Assembly: GCA_040007095.1 (NCBI GenBank)
Contig: JBDTVS010000242.1
Span: 1 to 55,727, forward strand
Length of the DNA stretch: 55,727 nucleotides
DNA from: JBDTVS01 sp040007095
GTDB lineage: Bacteria > Acidobacteriota > Vicinamibacteria > Vicinamibacterales > CAVVIG01
Direction: 5' to 3'
Positions 8,199 to 17,040 of the stretch are shown here, one piece after another; the first letter of the stretch is position 1; each line of letters starts with the position of its first letter. The notes under the pieces were generated by a model. The model was not told the origin of the DNA. It made no database searches and saw only the letters and a list, made by a program, of their open reading frames with translations. Made by a program: the position numbers and the translations under genes.

Positions 8199-8858
8199 CT
8201 AACGACGCGCGTGCCGCGCGGCGACCAGCCGCACCAAATCGGGCAACTCGTGCAGAGACACGATTCCACCTGCGGGGTTGTACGCCGTCAACCGCATGGC
8301 CTCGTCGGGGTCGTTCATCATCAGGATCGGGCGGACGCCAGCGAGCGTCGCCGCCCGCAGCCCTGCCTCGGTGTCCGCCAGGAACAGCACGCGATCGGCC
8401 GCGAGCGATCCGCTGGTCACGGCTCGGCGCAGCACGGCATCGCCAATACCGCCGGCCGCGTCGCGGCTCCACCGGTCGTGAAAGAGGGCACGCCAGCCGG
8501 TCCGGTCGAGAAAGCGAGAAAGCGCGTTCTCAGACAGCGACGAAGCGACGATCAGACGCACACCGAGGCCGGCCAACTCGTTGAGCGCCGGCGCGGCATC
8601 GTCATAGACGAACGCGGCCTCAACAGCTTCGTTTTCGCAAACGTCGATGATCGCGCGCTCCTCGGGCAGCAGCGGACGGTCGCACGAGGCGAGCTGATCG
8701 AGCAGGTCCCAATACGCTCTACTTCCCCCGACGCTGCCCTGAGTCTCGGCGGCCGGCGATCGCGCGAACACGCGCGCCGCAGCGGCCTGGAACGGCGCGG
8801 CCGGGAACTCCGCCAGCGCACCGACGAGCTCGAAGAGGATGGCGTCAACAGCCTGCAC
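8199..8858 (-). CDS. HAD-superfamily protein with degenerate active site
   Basis: A 219-residue protein with phosphoglycolate-phosphatase-like HAD architecture: core strand, helical cap (about 20-80) and Rossmann half. Motif I reads ILFELVGAL, where active enzymes have FDxDGTL, so the Asp nucleophile is Glu and the second acid is Val. Motif II Ser is present (VASSLSENAL). Motif IV keeps one Asp (FLADTEAG) but loses the second. The motif III Lys is not evident. The fold assignment is good, but phosphatase activity is doubtful; a binding or regulatory role is possible. The start is GTG with a weak ribosome binding site. Confidence 0.75.
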   Translation of the reverse strand: MQAVDAILFELVGALAEFPAAPFQAAAARVFARSPAAETQGSVGGSRAYWDLLDQLASCDRPLLPEERAIIDVCENEAVEAAFVYDDAAPALNELAGLGVRLIVASSLSENALSRFLDRTGWRALFHDRWSRDAAGGIGDAVLRRAVTSGSLAADRVLFLADTEAGLRAATLAGVRPILMMNDPDEAMRLTAYNPAGGIVSLHELPDLVRLVAARHARR

Positions 8859-8944
8859 GTGCGCGGACTCAGAGGTCGTGGAAGAACGCGACGTCAGTCG
8901 GTCCGGAGGTTCGGCAGATCAATTGGAACCCGGCGGGGCAGGGT

Positions 8945-9010
8945 AACCACCGACAGGCACCGAGATCACCGAGAAATACAGCTCTTCATCTCGGTGTGCT
9001 CGGCGGTTGT
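8945..9010. repeat. Palindromic CACCGAG-type intergenic repeat
   Basis: Left arm AACCACCGA..GGCACCGAGAT and right arm ATCTCGGTGTGCTCGGCGGTT can pair over about 20 bases. Relatives lie at 43478-43558 and 45612-45693. It sits in the 213-bp spacer between two minus-strand genes and may limit read-through from the FAD subunit gene. Confidence 0.6.
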
Positions 9011-9071
9011 TTTTCAAAATGGCCTCCAGTCGGCGTTCTCGGCCCCTGATCTGATTTCGACAAACGCTTTC

Positions 9072-10079
9072 TCAGGCGCTCCCGCTCAACTGCGCGAGGG
9101 CCGACGCGAGCAGGCCCCTGGCCATTTCGATCTTCATCGCGTTGTATTTGAGCGGCGCGGCGTTGGCGAGCGCCCGCTTCGGAATCTCGGTGACGAGATC
9201 GGGCCCGAGCGTCTTGCCCTTGAGCAGGGCCTCGACTGCGATTTCTCGCCAGGGCCGGCCCGCGATGCCGCCGAAGACCACGCGTGAGTCCGCGACGATT
9301 CCACCTTGCACGTCGACGCTCAGGGCGAGCGACGCCATCGCGAAGTCCCAGACGCCGCGCGGCCGCAGCTTCTCGAACGACGTGCGCACGTTCGGCCGTG
9401 GCGGCGGAATCACGACCTCGGTGAGAATCTCGTTCGAGGCGACCACGTGCGACTGGATGCGGCCGTCGACGATCAGATCGCCGGGCACCAACTGCTCGAC
9501 GGTCAGCGTCTTCGATCCCGAGGGAGTGGCCAGCGTCACCCTGGCGTCGAAGGGAATCAGCGCGGTCGCGGCGTCGCCAGGATACACCGCGTAGCAGAGG
9601 CGCCCGCCCATTGCCGAGTGGTAGTAGCTGTTGTCGCCGATTGCACCGTAACAAAGGTAGCCGCCGTTGCGCCAGCAGGAGTAGCCGCCGCGCAAATACT
9701 GGCACCAGACTTCCTGCAGGAGATCGCCGCCGATGGTCGACGCGTTGCGCAGCTCGGGCGATGAAATCATCCCGATGGCTTTCACGAGCATCGGGTACTT
9801 TCTCGCCAGCACCGCCGACTCGACCATCTCGGCGAGCTTCGTCAAGGCGCCAATTCGAACGCCGCCGGCGTGTTCTCCACTGGTGTCCTCTCTGATGTAG
9901 CGGAGGTTGTCGATCTTCTTGATGTCGACGAGATAGGTCGGCGCTTGCGACAGTCCGTTCTTCAGCCGGATCAGCAGGTCGGTGCCACCGGCGTACACGG
10001 CCGCCTCGCTGCCATGCCTGGACAGGATCCCGCTGGCTTCCTCGATCGTCGTCGGCCGGTAGACCGCCACTTTCTTCAT
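9072..10079 (-). CDS. FAD subunit of xanthine-dehydrogenase-family enzyme (PaoB/CoxM-like)
   Basis: A 335-residue FAD-binding subunit that would carry electrons from the Moco/2Fe-2S partner. FAD-contact motifs are AGGTDLL (30-36) and RNASTIGGDLL (111-121). Four cysteines, C126, C135, C143 and C162, follow in the spacing I recall from PaoB-type subunits, where they hold a 4Fe-4S cluster; ordinary CoxM-type subunits lack this insertion. There is no signal peptide, so export would be by hitchhiking on the Tat-borne partner. The start overlaps the upstream stop as ATGA (10076-10079), implying translational coupling. The longer frame running up to 11129 is not used. Confidence 0.9.
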   Translation of the reverse strand: MKKVAVYRPTTIEEASGILSRHGSEAAVYAGGTDLLIRLKNGLSQAPTYLVDIKKIDNLRYIREDTSGEHAGGVRIGALTKLAEMVESAVLARKYPMLVKAIGMISSPELRNASTIGGDLLQEVWCQYLRGGYSCWRNGGYLCYGAIGDNSYYHSAMGGRLCYAVYPGDAATALIPFDARVTLATPSGSKTLTVEQLVPGDLIVDGRIQSHVVASNEILTEVVIPPPRPNVRTSFEKLRPRGVWDFAMASLALSVDVQGGIVADSRVVFGGIAGRPWREIAVEALLKGKTLGPDLVTEIPKRALANAAPLKYNAMKIEMARGLLASALAQLSGSA

Positions 10080-13000
10080 GCTCGCTGCCCCCGCACCTGC
10101 AAGCCGGCCATGATCTTGTCGCGCGTGATCGGATGCTCGCGGATGCGGACGCCGCAAGCGTTGTAGATCGCGTTGGCCAGCGCGCCCGGCACGGCGCCGA
10201 TGCTGGTCTCGCTGAAGCTCTTGATGCCGTAGAACCAGCGCGGCTCGAGGCTGTCGATGAACACCTGCGTCTGCTTCGGCACATCCATGATGGTCGGCAG
10301 CCGGTACGACAGGTAGCCGACGCTGTAATGCTTCGTGCCGGGGAACTCGCGATCCCAGGGAATCGGATCGGTGGCGATCTGCGTGCTCTCGACCAGCGAG
10401 CCGATCATGTCGGCCTCGGCCACCAGCGGGTTGATGACGATCCCGGTGTCGTGCACGTAGGTGGCGCGAAGGAAGTGCCAGTCGCCGGTCCATGTGTCCA
10501 CTTCGACCTCGACGAAGCACGCGCCGACGCCCTTGTTGGCGCCGGTGCGCTCGCCGCCAGCCACGCCGCGGCCCTGCATCCGGATGATGCCGCCGGCGGC
10601 ACGGGCCAGAGCGGCAAACGTCGTGCCCTGACTCGGATTTCCGGCTGGAAAGATCCGGCCGTCCTTGACGTGCAGCGTCGCGGCGTCGATCTTCAACGCC
10701 CGCGCCGCGCGATCGATCAAATCCTTGCGGAGCTTGTCGGCCGCGCTGCAGATGGCCGCGCCCTGCAGCGTGATCGTCCGGCCGCCGAACCATTCGTCGC
10801 TCGAGGGCGCGAGGTTGGTGTCGCCCCAGAGCACGCGAATCGGCGTCCGGCTCGTGAAGCCGAGCATTTCGGCCACGACGGCCGCCAGCGCCGTGCCGGC
10901 ATTCGATCCGCTGTCCGGCAGCGCCACCTTCATGGTCACCTCGCCTGACGCGCCGACTTCCAACTCCGCACCGAAGATCGACGCGTCCGGCGCTGCCGCC
11001 AGCGCCGCGAAGGCCTCCTCGCCTTCGTGATAGCCCATCAGACCGCCGTGGTGCTGCGACATGCCGAGGCCCACACCGCGCTTGAAGCGGCCCGGCATTG
11101 CCGCGGGCGTGGGGCTTCTGCGGGCCCACTCGAAGGTCTTCGCGCCTTCAGTCAGCACCTCGACCGAGGGGAACGAGTCGTAGGGATACCGATCCTCGCC
11201 GGCCGCGGGACGGGTGATGTGCTTCAATCGGAACTCGAGCGGATCGAGGCCGAGCGTCTCGGCCATTTCGTCCATCATCGCTTCCCACGACCACTTGGTT
11301 TCCTGCTGGACATAGCTGCGTGACGGACCCGGGCGCGGCGCGTTGGTTTTGTAGACCGACCATTCCGATCGCCAGTGGGGCACGCGCGAGGTATAGAGCT
11401 CGAGCTGATTGGTCGCGTTGCCCGGGCCCGACGCGTGGTAGCCGGTCTCGACGTCGCCCACGCTCAGGTGTATTTCGTGCCTCAGCGCGACGATCCGTCC
11501 ATCCTTGGTGGCGCCAACCTTGAACCTCGTCAGCGTCTCCGGCTTGATCAGCAGCAGCGCCAGTTCCTGATCCTTGGGCAGCATCACTCTGACCGGCCGG
11601 CCGGTCGCCTTCGCGAGGTGGGCGATGAGCGGATAAAACCGCTCGCTGGCGAGCCGGCCCGCCCCGAACGTCGATCCGTTCCACTTGTTGATGAAGCGAA
11701 TCTTGGCCGGGTCCATTCCCATGGTGTCGGCCAGCGCGTCGCGCACCGGGTAGATTCCCTGTCCCATCCCCCAGATGGTCAACTGGTCGCCGTCCCACTT
11801 CGCCACACTGCCGCTCGGCTGCATCGGGACCGAGACGGCGCCGGCGAAGTGATATTCGAACTCCTTGACGATGTCCGCTTCCGCGAACCCGCGATCGACG
11901 TCGCCGCCCTCGGACTTCCACGTGCGAATCAGGTTGCCCTTCCCGCCGCGCAAGTCCGGCGCGCCGGGCGCCATCACGTCCTTGAGCGTCGACACGAAAG
12001 GCAATACTTCGTACTCAACCTTGATCGCCGCAATCGCATCGTCGGCCAGATCCTCGGTTTCCGCGGCGACGATGGCGACGACTTCTCCCTGGAGGTTGAG
12101 CTCGCGAGACAACGCGGGCGGGACCAGACGATTGCCCCTGGGAGTGGTTCCGGTCGCCGGCGCCGGTCCGCCCTTCGTGACGACAGGAGCGGGCGAATTC
12201 CTGTACGTCAGGATGTGCGCCACCCCTGGCATTTTTTCGGCCGCTGCCGTATCAATGCTCGAGAGGCGGGCGCGAGGATGCGGACAGGTCAGAAACCGCG
12301 CGTGCAGCATGTTCGGCAACCGCACGCGGCTGGCGTATTCGGCCGTGCCGGTGAACCGCGGGATGGATACCTCGGGAAGCGCCGGCAAGAGCGTGCCGAT
12401 GACATTCAGGCGCTCCGGCGGATAGCCCTGCCACTTCTTCGTGATGGTCTTGCGGGCGCCTTCAATCAACCGATCCCCCGGGGCATGGCCTCCGTGCGTC
12501 GCGTAGTCGCGCACCATCGGCTGCTTGACGTGGACGATCGAATGCGGCTCGACTGTCGGCTCCTTTCCGCCGCGCATCACGGCAGCCGTGTCGAGCACGG
12601 TGCGGATGATCGACGGATAGGCCGAGCAGCGGCAGATGTGGCCGGCCAGGGCCGCCTTCACCTCGTCCTCTGATGGATTGCGGTTTTTGTCGAGCAGAGC
12701 CTTCGCCGTCACCACCCAGCCGGCCGTACAGAAGCCGCAGTCGGCGGCGACGTGTGTGTGACCGATACGCTGGAGCGGGTGCAGGTGGTCGGCGGTGCCG
12801 ACGCCCTCGATGGTGAGGATCTTCCTGCCGGCGGCTTCCATCGCCAGTGTGTGGCAGGAGTAAAGCGGTTCTCCGTCGACGAGCACGCTGCATGCGCCGC
12901 AGCTGGCCTTGTTGCAGCTGCGATTGGTGCCGGTCAGCCCGAGTTTCACGGCAAGAACTTCCCACAGCGTCGTCCGCGCTTCGTAGTCGGCGGTGAGCGC

Positions 13001-13174
13001 CTTGCCGTTGACGAGGAATGTGGCCGATTCGCGTGCGATGGGAACCAGCCGCGACAACGGCCGCAGTGGAGCCTGAAGCGCTACCGCGGCGGACGCCGAT
13101 CGTTCTGCCGCGATCGCGGTGAGCGCGAGGCCCTGCCCGGCCGCTTTCAGGAAGTCTCGTCGCGAAAAAGGCAT
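10076..13174 (-). CDS. Tat-exported fused 2Fe-2S / molybdopterin oxidoreductase
   Basis: A 1032-residue fusion of subunits normally made separately. It starts at the ATG at 13174 giving MPFSRRDFLK, a twin-arginine signal; an upstream in-frame start at 13216 would bury it. Residues about 52-200 are two 2Fe-2S domains: C87, C92, C95, C107 and C146, C149, C181, C183. From about 240 onward is the aldehyde-oxidase/xanthine-dehydrogenase Moco domain, with two AldOxase/XDH-like segments and a C-terminal SFSE motif whose Glu (about 989) aligns with the catalytic GVGE glutamate. The likely role is periplasmic hydroxylation of an aldehyde or N-heterocycle. No dedicated XdhC/PaoD maturation factor is in the window. 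The true substrate is unknown. Confidence 0.9.
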   Translation of the reverse strand: MPFSRRDFLKAAGQGLALTAIAAERSASAAVALQAPLRPLSRLVPIARESATFLVNGKALTADYEARTTLWEVLAVKLGLTGTNRSCNKASCGACSVLVDGEPLYSCHTLAMEAAGRKILTIEGVGTADHLHPLQRIGHTHVAADCGFCTAGWVVTAKALLDKNRNPSEDEVKAALAGHICRCSAYPSIIRTVLDTAAVMRGGKEPTVEPHSIVHVKQPMVRDYATHGGHAPGDRLIEGARKTITKKWQGYPPERLNVIGTLLPALPEVSIPRFTGTAEYASRVRLPNMLHARFLTCPHPRARLSSIDTAAAEKMPGVAHILTYRNSPAPVVTKGGPAPATGTTPRGNRLVPPALSRELNLQGEVVAIVAAETEDLADDAIAAIKVEYEVLPFVSTLKDVMAPGAPDLRGGKGNLIRTWKSEGGDVDRGFAEADIVKEFEYHFAGAVSVPMQPSGSVAKWDGDQLTIWGMGQGIYPVRDALADTMGMDPAKIRFINKWNGSTFGAGRLASERFYPLIAHLAKATGRPVRVMLPKDQELALLLIKPETLTRFKVGATKDGRIVALRHEIHLSVGDVETGYHASGPGNATNQLELYTSRVPHWRSEWSVYKTNAPRPGPSRSYVQQETKWSWEAMMDEMAETLGLDPLEFRLKHITRPAAGEDRYPYDSFPSVEVLTEGAKTFEWARRSPTPAAMPGRFKRGVGLGMSQHHGGLMGYHEGEEAFAALAAAPDASIFGAELEVGASGEVTMKVALPDSGSNAGTALAAVVAEMLGFTSRTPIRVLWGDTNLAPSSDEWFGGRTITLQGAAICSAADKLRKDLIDRAARALKIDAATLHVKDGRIFPAGNPSQGTTFAALARAAGGIIRMQGRGVAGGERTGANKGVGACFVEVEVDTWTGDWHFLRATYVHDTGIVINPLVAEADMIGSLVESTQIATDPIPWDREFPGTKHYSVGYLSYRLPTIMDVPKQTQVFIDSLEPRWFYGIKSFSETSIGAVPGALANAIYNACGVRIREHPITRDKIMAGLQVRGQRA

Positions 13175-13340
13175 GCGTGCGGCCCTCGTCAGCACCGCTC
13201 GCGGGCATGCTGGCACAACGGCGAACGGTTTTCAATCGGTGTGCGGGGAGTGTCTTCGTCCCGATGGATTCTTCTTCATGTTTTCGTGCTTTCGTGGTTG
13301 CATTTTGGCTGTCGACGAACGAGACAGGATGCGGACTGCG

Positions 13341-13448
13341 GTCCGGCTGAAGCCGGACACGACGTACAGGTAAAAAGTGTTCGAGGTGCCATGTGAAAGT
13401 GTCTAGGTTCCATGCAGCGTCCGGCTTCAGCCACGGCTTCAGCCGGAC
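13341..13448. repeat. GTCCGGCTGAAGCCGGAC-type palindromes
   Basis: The 360-bp gap 13175-13534 holds short palindromes and no gene. GTCCGGC-TGAA-GCCGGAC (13341-13358) is a perfect 7-bp hairpin. Positions 13419-13448 repeat the unit around TTCAGCCACGGCTTCA. The same GGCTGAAGCC core recurs inside the 22940-23001 element. The segment about 13260-13310 resembles the CTTCGTGxxTTTxGTGGTT repeat at 44545-44614. Confidence 0.55.
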
Positions 13449-13534
13449 CGTGGCATGGCAAGTCGGGACGCGCTACTGGTGAAATTGGTCCAGGGGGTCG
13501 CCCCCATCGTCGATGACGGGATAAGGAGATCACA

Positions 13535-13963
13535 ATGCGCCGCGTGGGAAGGCTGGTGGTTGCTATCTGGCTGCTGTCGGGAGCGCTCGCCGCACGGGCT
13601 CCGCCCGAAGGGCTGCAGCCGGTCGCGACGATGAAGGAGCTGATGGTGGACGTGATTCACCCGGCGTCCAACAGCCTTTTGCTCGCCGTCAATCGTGGCG
13701 GGCCCAGCGACGAGAAGGGCTGGGCCGAAGCGCGCCGCAGCGCGATGACGCTCGCCGAGTCGGGCAATCTGCTGATCATGCGTAACCGCGCGGCCGCCTG
13801 GGTGACCGATGCCAGGCGGCTCACCGATGTCGGCACCGCGGCGTACCGTGCGGCGGCGGCCAAGGACGCCAAGGGCCTCGCCGCCCTCGCGGATCGCCTC
13901 GATGCATCGTGCACCACGTGTCACGCGCAATTCCGCCCGAACATCTTTCCCGTTGGCCGGTAG
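13535..13963 (+). CDS. Periplasmic monohaem cytochrome c
   Basis: A 142-residue exported c-type cytochrome. A signal peptide (about 1-20, ending ALAARA) precedes a mostly helical region. A single haem motif lies near the C-terminus, CTTCH (C126, C129, H130), followed by AQFRPN. A C-terminal CxxCH after a four-helix region is typical of the c'/c556 class. It probably transfers electrons in the periplasm. The Moco enzyme next door is a plausible donor but is on the opposite strand, so the link is only by proximity. The start has AAGGAG a few bases upstream. Confidence 0.87.
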   Translation: MRRVGRLVVAIWLLSGALAARAPPEGLQPVATMKELMVDVIHPASNSLLLAVNRGGPSDEKGWAEARRSAMTLAESGNLLIMRNRAAAWVTDARRLTDVGTAAYRAAAAKDAKGLAALADRLDASCTTCHAQFRPNIFPVGR

Positions 13964-14095
13964 GAGATTGTCCAGACTTCTACATCTGCAACCCTCCCTC
14001 ACACGCGATGGCGCGAAACAACGAGTTCCGCTGACATGCGCTCCGACTGGATCTCCTTTTAGCGGGCCGTGAATCCAGAGCATTTTCTGTTTCTC

Positions 14096-14232
14096 AGGGC
14101 CGAGTCCGGCGCAGCCCGCGGAGCTGCGCCTCTGTGCACCTGACCCGGAGAAGTGGTTTCCCGCGGCGTCGAGCTGTTCGCGCTGCGAGCTGTTTTCTGG
14201 TCATGCTCGCGTTTGAATTTCCGAAAGGCATT
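14096..14232. repeat. Dispersed intergenic repeat, copy 1
   Basis: About 137 bp that match, in inverted orientation, the left part of the element at 42109-42350, from GGGCCGAGTCCGGCGCAGC through GTCGAGCTGTTCGC to GAATTTCCGAA. It contains a hairpin GGCGCAGC...GCTGCGCC (14108-14130). It lies in the 442-bp gap 13964-14405, between the cytochrome and the first propeller gene. The rest of that gap shows nothing recognisable apart from the ribosome binding site of the next gene. Confidence 0.75.
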
Positions 14233-14405
14233 CACCTTCAAGCGGACCATCGGTCGACTAACCGGATGATTGACTCGAAGGAGGCGCGGGCGTATGGTGT
14301 GCCCAGTTTGACGGCCGGCGAGTCTGTCAGGCGTCCCACCAGATCTGAGCATGGAGACGCCCGGCAGGTCGCCGGCCTCGATTCGAAATACAAAGAGGCA
14401 CTGAT

Positions 14406-15689
14406 ATGACACGACGAACGCCGAAGATTGCGGCTGCCTGCATCGCTCTATTCGTGGTCATCCTGGTGAGTAACCGGGTGGGCAACGTCCAGGGACAGCA
14501 GAAGAAGGCCGCGGGGGAGGGGTTTGCCGCCATCCCTGGACTGAAGGGCGGGCAGGACGTGTTCGGCCCGTACGATCCGGTGCAGAACTGGCCGAAGCCG
14601 CTGGCGGAGAGCTTGCCCAACCACGACGGGTGGACCTGGTCGCAGGCCACCGACGTGTTTGCCGAGAGTCCAGACCGGGTGTTCATGTTACAGAAAGGCG
14701 AACTGCCGGTGCTTCCCGCGCGGATTCCGACGACGTGGCTTCCGCAGCTTGGGCCGGGTCTCAAGTTCCCTGTCGGAGGAGGCGTGCCGATGCGCGAAAC
14801 CGCCAGCGCGACCCCGAGCGGAGGCGTGGGGGCCGCAGATGGGAGGAACGGCAGACCAGGCATCGATTGGCGATGGGAGCACATGGTTGTCGTGTTCGAT
14901 CGCAACGGCAAGATGATCGAAGACTGGTCGCAGTGGGACAGCATCTGGAGCCGGCCGCACGACGTGGAGATCAGCCCCTACGATCCGGAGAAGAACATCT
15001 GGATCGTGGATGCCGACAATCACTTCGTCAGCAAGTTCTCGCACGACGGCAAGAAGCGCCTGCTGACCCTCGGCACGCCGGGCGTGCCGGGCACCGACGA
15101 TACGCATTTCGGCCGGCCCACCTTCATGGCGTTCATGGACGCCAATACCTGGTACCTGGCCGACGGCTACGACGGTACCCGGGTCATCAAGTACGACATG
15201 AGCGGCAAGAAACTGCTGCAGTGGGGGCAGAAAGGCACACCGCCCAACGAGAAGCGTCCCGGCTATTTCAATAGCGTCCACGGCATCGCCGTCGATCCGA
15301 CGACCCGGCGTGTGTATGTGAACGACCGCAACAACGGCCGCGTGCAGGTGTTCGATGAAAACGGCAAGTTCCTGGACCAGTGGGATTTCGGTCCGCGCCC
15401 GCCGATGAACATTCACAGCATCTACATGGGCGCCAACCATGTTCTGTGGGCCGCGGACCAGGGGTCGAACAAGCTCCTGGCCTACGACACCGAGGGACAC
15501 TTTCTCTATTCGTGGGGAACGTTCGGCACGTGCCAGGGCTGTCAGTGGGGCGTGCACGGGTTCAGCACCGACAAAGAGGGCAATCTCTACACCGCTGAAG
15601 TCAGAACCGGCCGCGTGCAGAAATACACGCCGCGTAAAGGCGCCAATCCCGATTTTCTGGTGGGGAAACCCTGGCCGGGCGTGTGGTAG
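14406..15689 (+). CDS. Exported NHL propeller, amidating-lyase-like
   Basis: A 427-residue protein with an N-terminal hydrophobic signal or anchor (about 8-22). The body is a six-bladed NHL-type beta-propeller built from NIWIVDADNHFVSKFS-like repeats. Three blades carry the His residues expected of the metal/active site of peptidyl-hydroxyglycine alpha-amidating lyase: RPHDV, SVHGIAVD and GVHGFS. Bacterial members are usually annotated as that lyase family without biochemical proof, and no monooxygenase partner is encoded here, so peptide amidation should not be assumed. GAGG lies about nine bases before the ATG. A second propeller gene follows 102 bp downstream, probably co-transcribed. Confidence 0.85.
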   Translation: MTRRTPKIAAACIALFVVILVSNRVGNVQGQQKKAAGEGFAAIPGLKGGQDVFGPYDPVQNWPKPLAESLPNHDGWTWSQATDVFAESPDRVFMLQKGELPVLPARIPTTWLPQLGPGLKFPVGGGVPMRETASATPSGGVGAADGRNGRPGIDWRWEHMVVVFDRNGKMIEDWSQWDSIWSRPHDVEISPYDPEKNIWIVDADNHFVSKFSHDGKKRLLTLGTPGVPGTDDTHFGRPTFMAFMDANTWYLADGYDGTRVIKYDMSGKKLLQWGQKGTPPNEKRPGYFNSVHGIAVDPTTRRVYVNDRNNGRVQVFDENGKFLDQWDFGPRPPMNIHSIYMGANHVLWAADQGSNKLLAYDTEGHFLYSWGTFGTCQGCQWGVHGFSTDKEGNLYTAEVRTGRVQKYTPRKGANPDFLVGKPWPGVW

Positions 15690-15791
15690 AAAACGCGCGG
15701 ACAGACGCGCTCCTCGCGCCTTTCGATCCGGGCGCCGCGCTGCGGAAATTGCCCACGAACTGCTGAGACACGACTAGCGAGGAGCGTCGAG

Positions 15792-16907
15792 ATGTCCAGG
15801 TCAGATGTCGCGAGATTTTCGGCGACTGCACTGATTGTCATCGTCTGCGTTGCGCTGCAGGGCAACAGGGTTCAGGGCCAGCAGCGGGGCGGTACACCTC
15901 AGACTGACAAAGTTCAGCCGGTCAACGGCGGCGCCAATCCCTATCGGGTCATCCGGGATTGGGCACAACTGAGTTCAGAGGCCAGGCCGTGGGGCGGTTC
16001 CAACGGAGTGGCCATCGACCGGGATGGCAAGTCCGTATGGGCGACCGACCGGTGCTCGCCGGGGACGGCCCCGGGTTGTCTCGGCACCAAGGTGAACCCG
16101 GTTCACCATTTCGATGAGTCCGGGAAGGAGATCAGGAGCTTTGGTGGCGGGATGTTCGTCTGGCCGCATGGCGTCCATGTCGATCGAGACGGAAATGTCT
16201 GGGTGACCGACGCACGGGCCGCGAGCCCCGACGAGCTCCAGAAGTTTCCCGGGGAAGGCAACAAAGGCAGCGTGGTGGTCAAGTTCAGCCCCGACGGCAA
16301 GGTGCTGATGACGCTTGGAAAGCCGGGCGTGAGGGGAAATCCTCCCGACGCCTTGACTGACCCGACCGACGTTGTGACCGACCCGGCGAATGGCGATGTG
16401 TACGTGGCGGAGAGCCACACGGACGTGGCCGCGCCCGATCTGATCGGGCGCCTCTCGGTCTTCGACAAGAACGGCAAGTTCCTCAGAACCATCGGCAAGA
16501 CAGGCACCGGGCCGGGCGAATTCCGGACGCCGCACGCGCTCGAGCTCGATTCCACAGGTCGGTTGATCGTCGCCGATCGCCACAACCATCGCGTCCAGAT
16601 CCTGACGAAAGCCGGGCAATTCGTCGCTGAGTACGATGACTTTGGCCGCGTGAGCGGATTGGCCATCGACAGAAACGATGTCATCTACACCGCCGACTCA
16701 GAGTCGACCGAACGGGTTCATCCTGGCTGGCTCAGAGGAATCCGGATCGGAAATCTCAAAAACGGCAAGGTGACGATGTTCATTCCGGCCCACAAGACGG
16801 ACTCGTCTGACGGCGCGATGGGTGAAGGCATCGCCATCGATGCCGCTGGCAACGTCTACACGGCGGAAGCGAACCTGAGGGGCGTCACGAAATACGTCAG
16901 GAATTAG
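15792..16907 (+). CDS. Exported NHL propeller, divergent paralogue
   Basis: A 371-residue protein with a signal peptide (about 8-24) and NHL blades such as GNVWVTD, GDVYVAE, GRLIVADRHNHRVQIL and GNVYTAE. Two of the three lyase-type His positions are visible (WPHGVHVD, TPHALELD), while the corresponding third blade reads GEGIAID. It may therefore be a binding protein or have altered chemistry. A ribosome binding site GCGAGGAGCG precedes the ATG. It forms a likely operon with the upstream propeller and perhaps the unknown exported protein at 17041. Confidence 0.83.
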   Translation: MSRSDVARFSATALIVIVCVALQGNRVQGQQRGGTPQTDKVQPVNGGANPYRVIRDWAQLSSEARPWGGSNGVAIDRDGKSVWATDRCSPGTAPGCLGTKVNPVHHFDESGKEIRSFGGGMFVWPHGVHVDRDGNVWVTDARAASPDELQKFPGEGNKGSVVVKFSPDGKVLMTLGKPGVRGNPPDALTDPTDVVTDPANGDVYVAESHTDVAAPDLIGRLSVFDKNGKFLRTIGKTGTGPGEFRTPHALELDSTGRLIVADRHNHRVQILTKAGQFVAEYDDFGRVSGLAIDRNDVIYTADSESTERVHPGWLRGIRIGNLKNGKVTMFIPAHKTDSSDGAMGEGIAIDAAGNVYTAEANLRGVTKYVRN

Positions 16908-17040
16908 GCTTCCTGCCCCGGTTGGCAACTGGGGCGAACCGTTCTGACTGCCAGGCTGCGGAAGAACGTTGCAATCGCTCTGAACCCGACGGCGAGCGGC
17001 GGCGTCCGGGAATCAGCATCACCACCGATTGGGAGGACGC

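Noticed and set aside
9072..11129. A 685-codon open frame extending the FAD subunit upstream
   Set aside because: The upstream part is the wrong-frame reading of the Moco gene; it is Arg/Gly-rich, and the real FAD start at 10079 forms an ATGA overlap.
14406..14470. Peptide-amidation pathway suggested by the lyase-like propellers
   Set aside because: No monooxygenase partner or substrate peptide gene is in the window, so only the fold and His residues are claimed.
15766..15778. Second copy of the 15-bp end of the 6344-6456 element
   Set aside because: Only about 13 bases match with a gap and no partner end is present, so it is not listed as an element.
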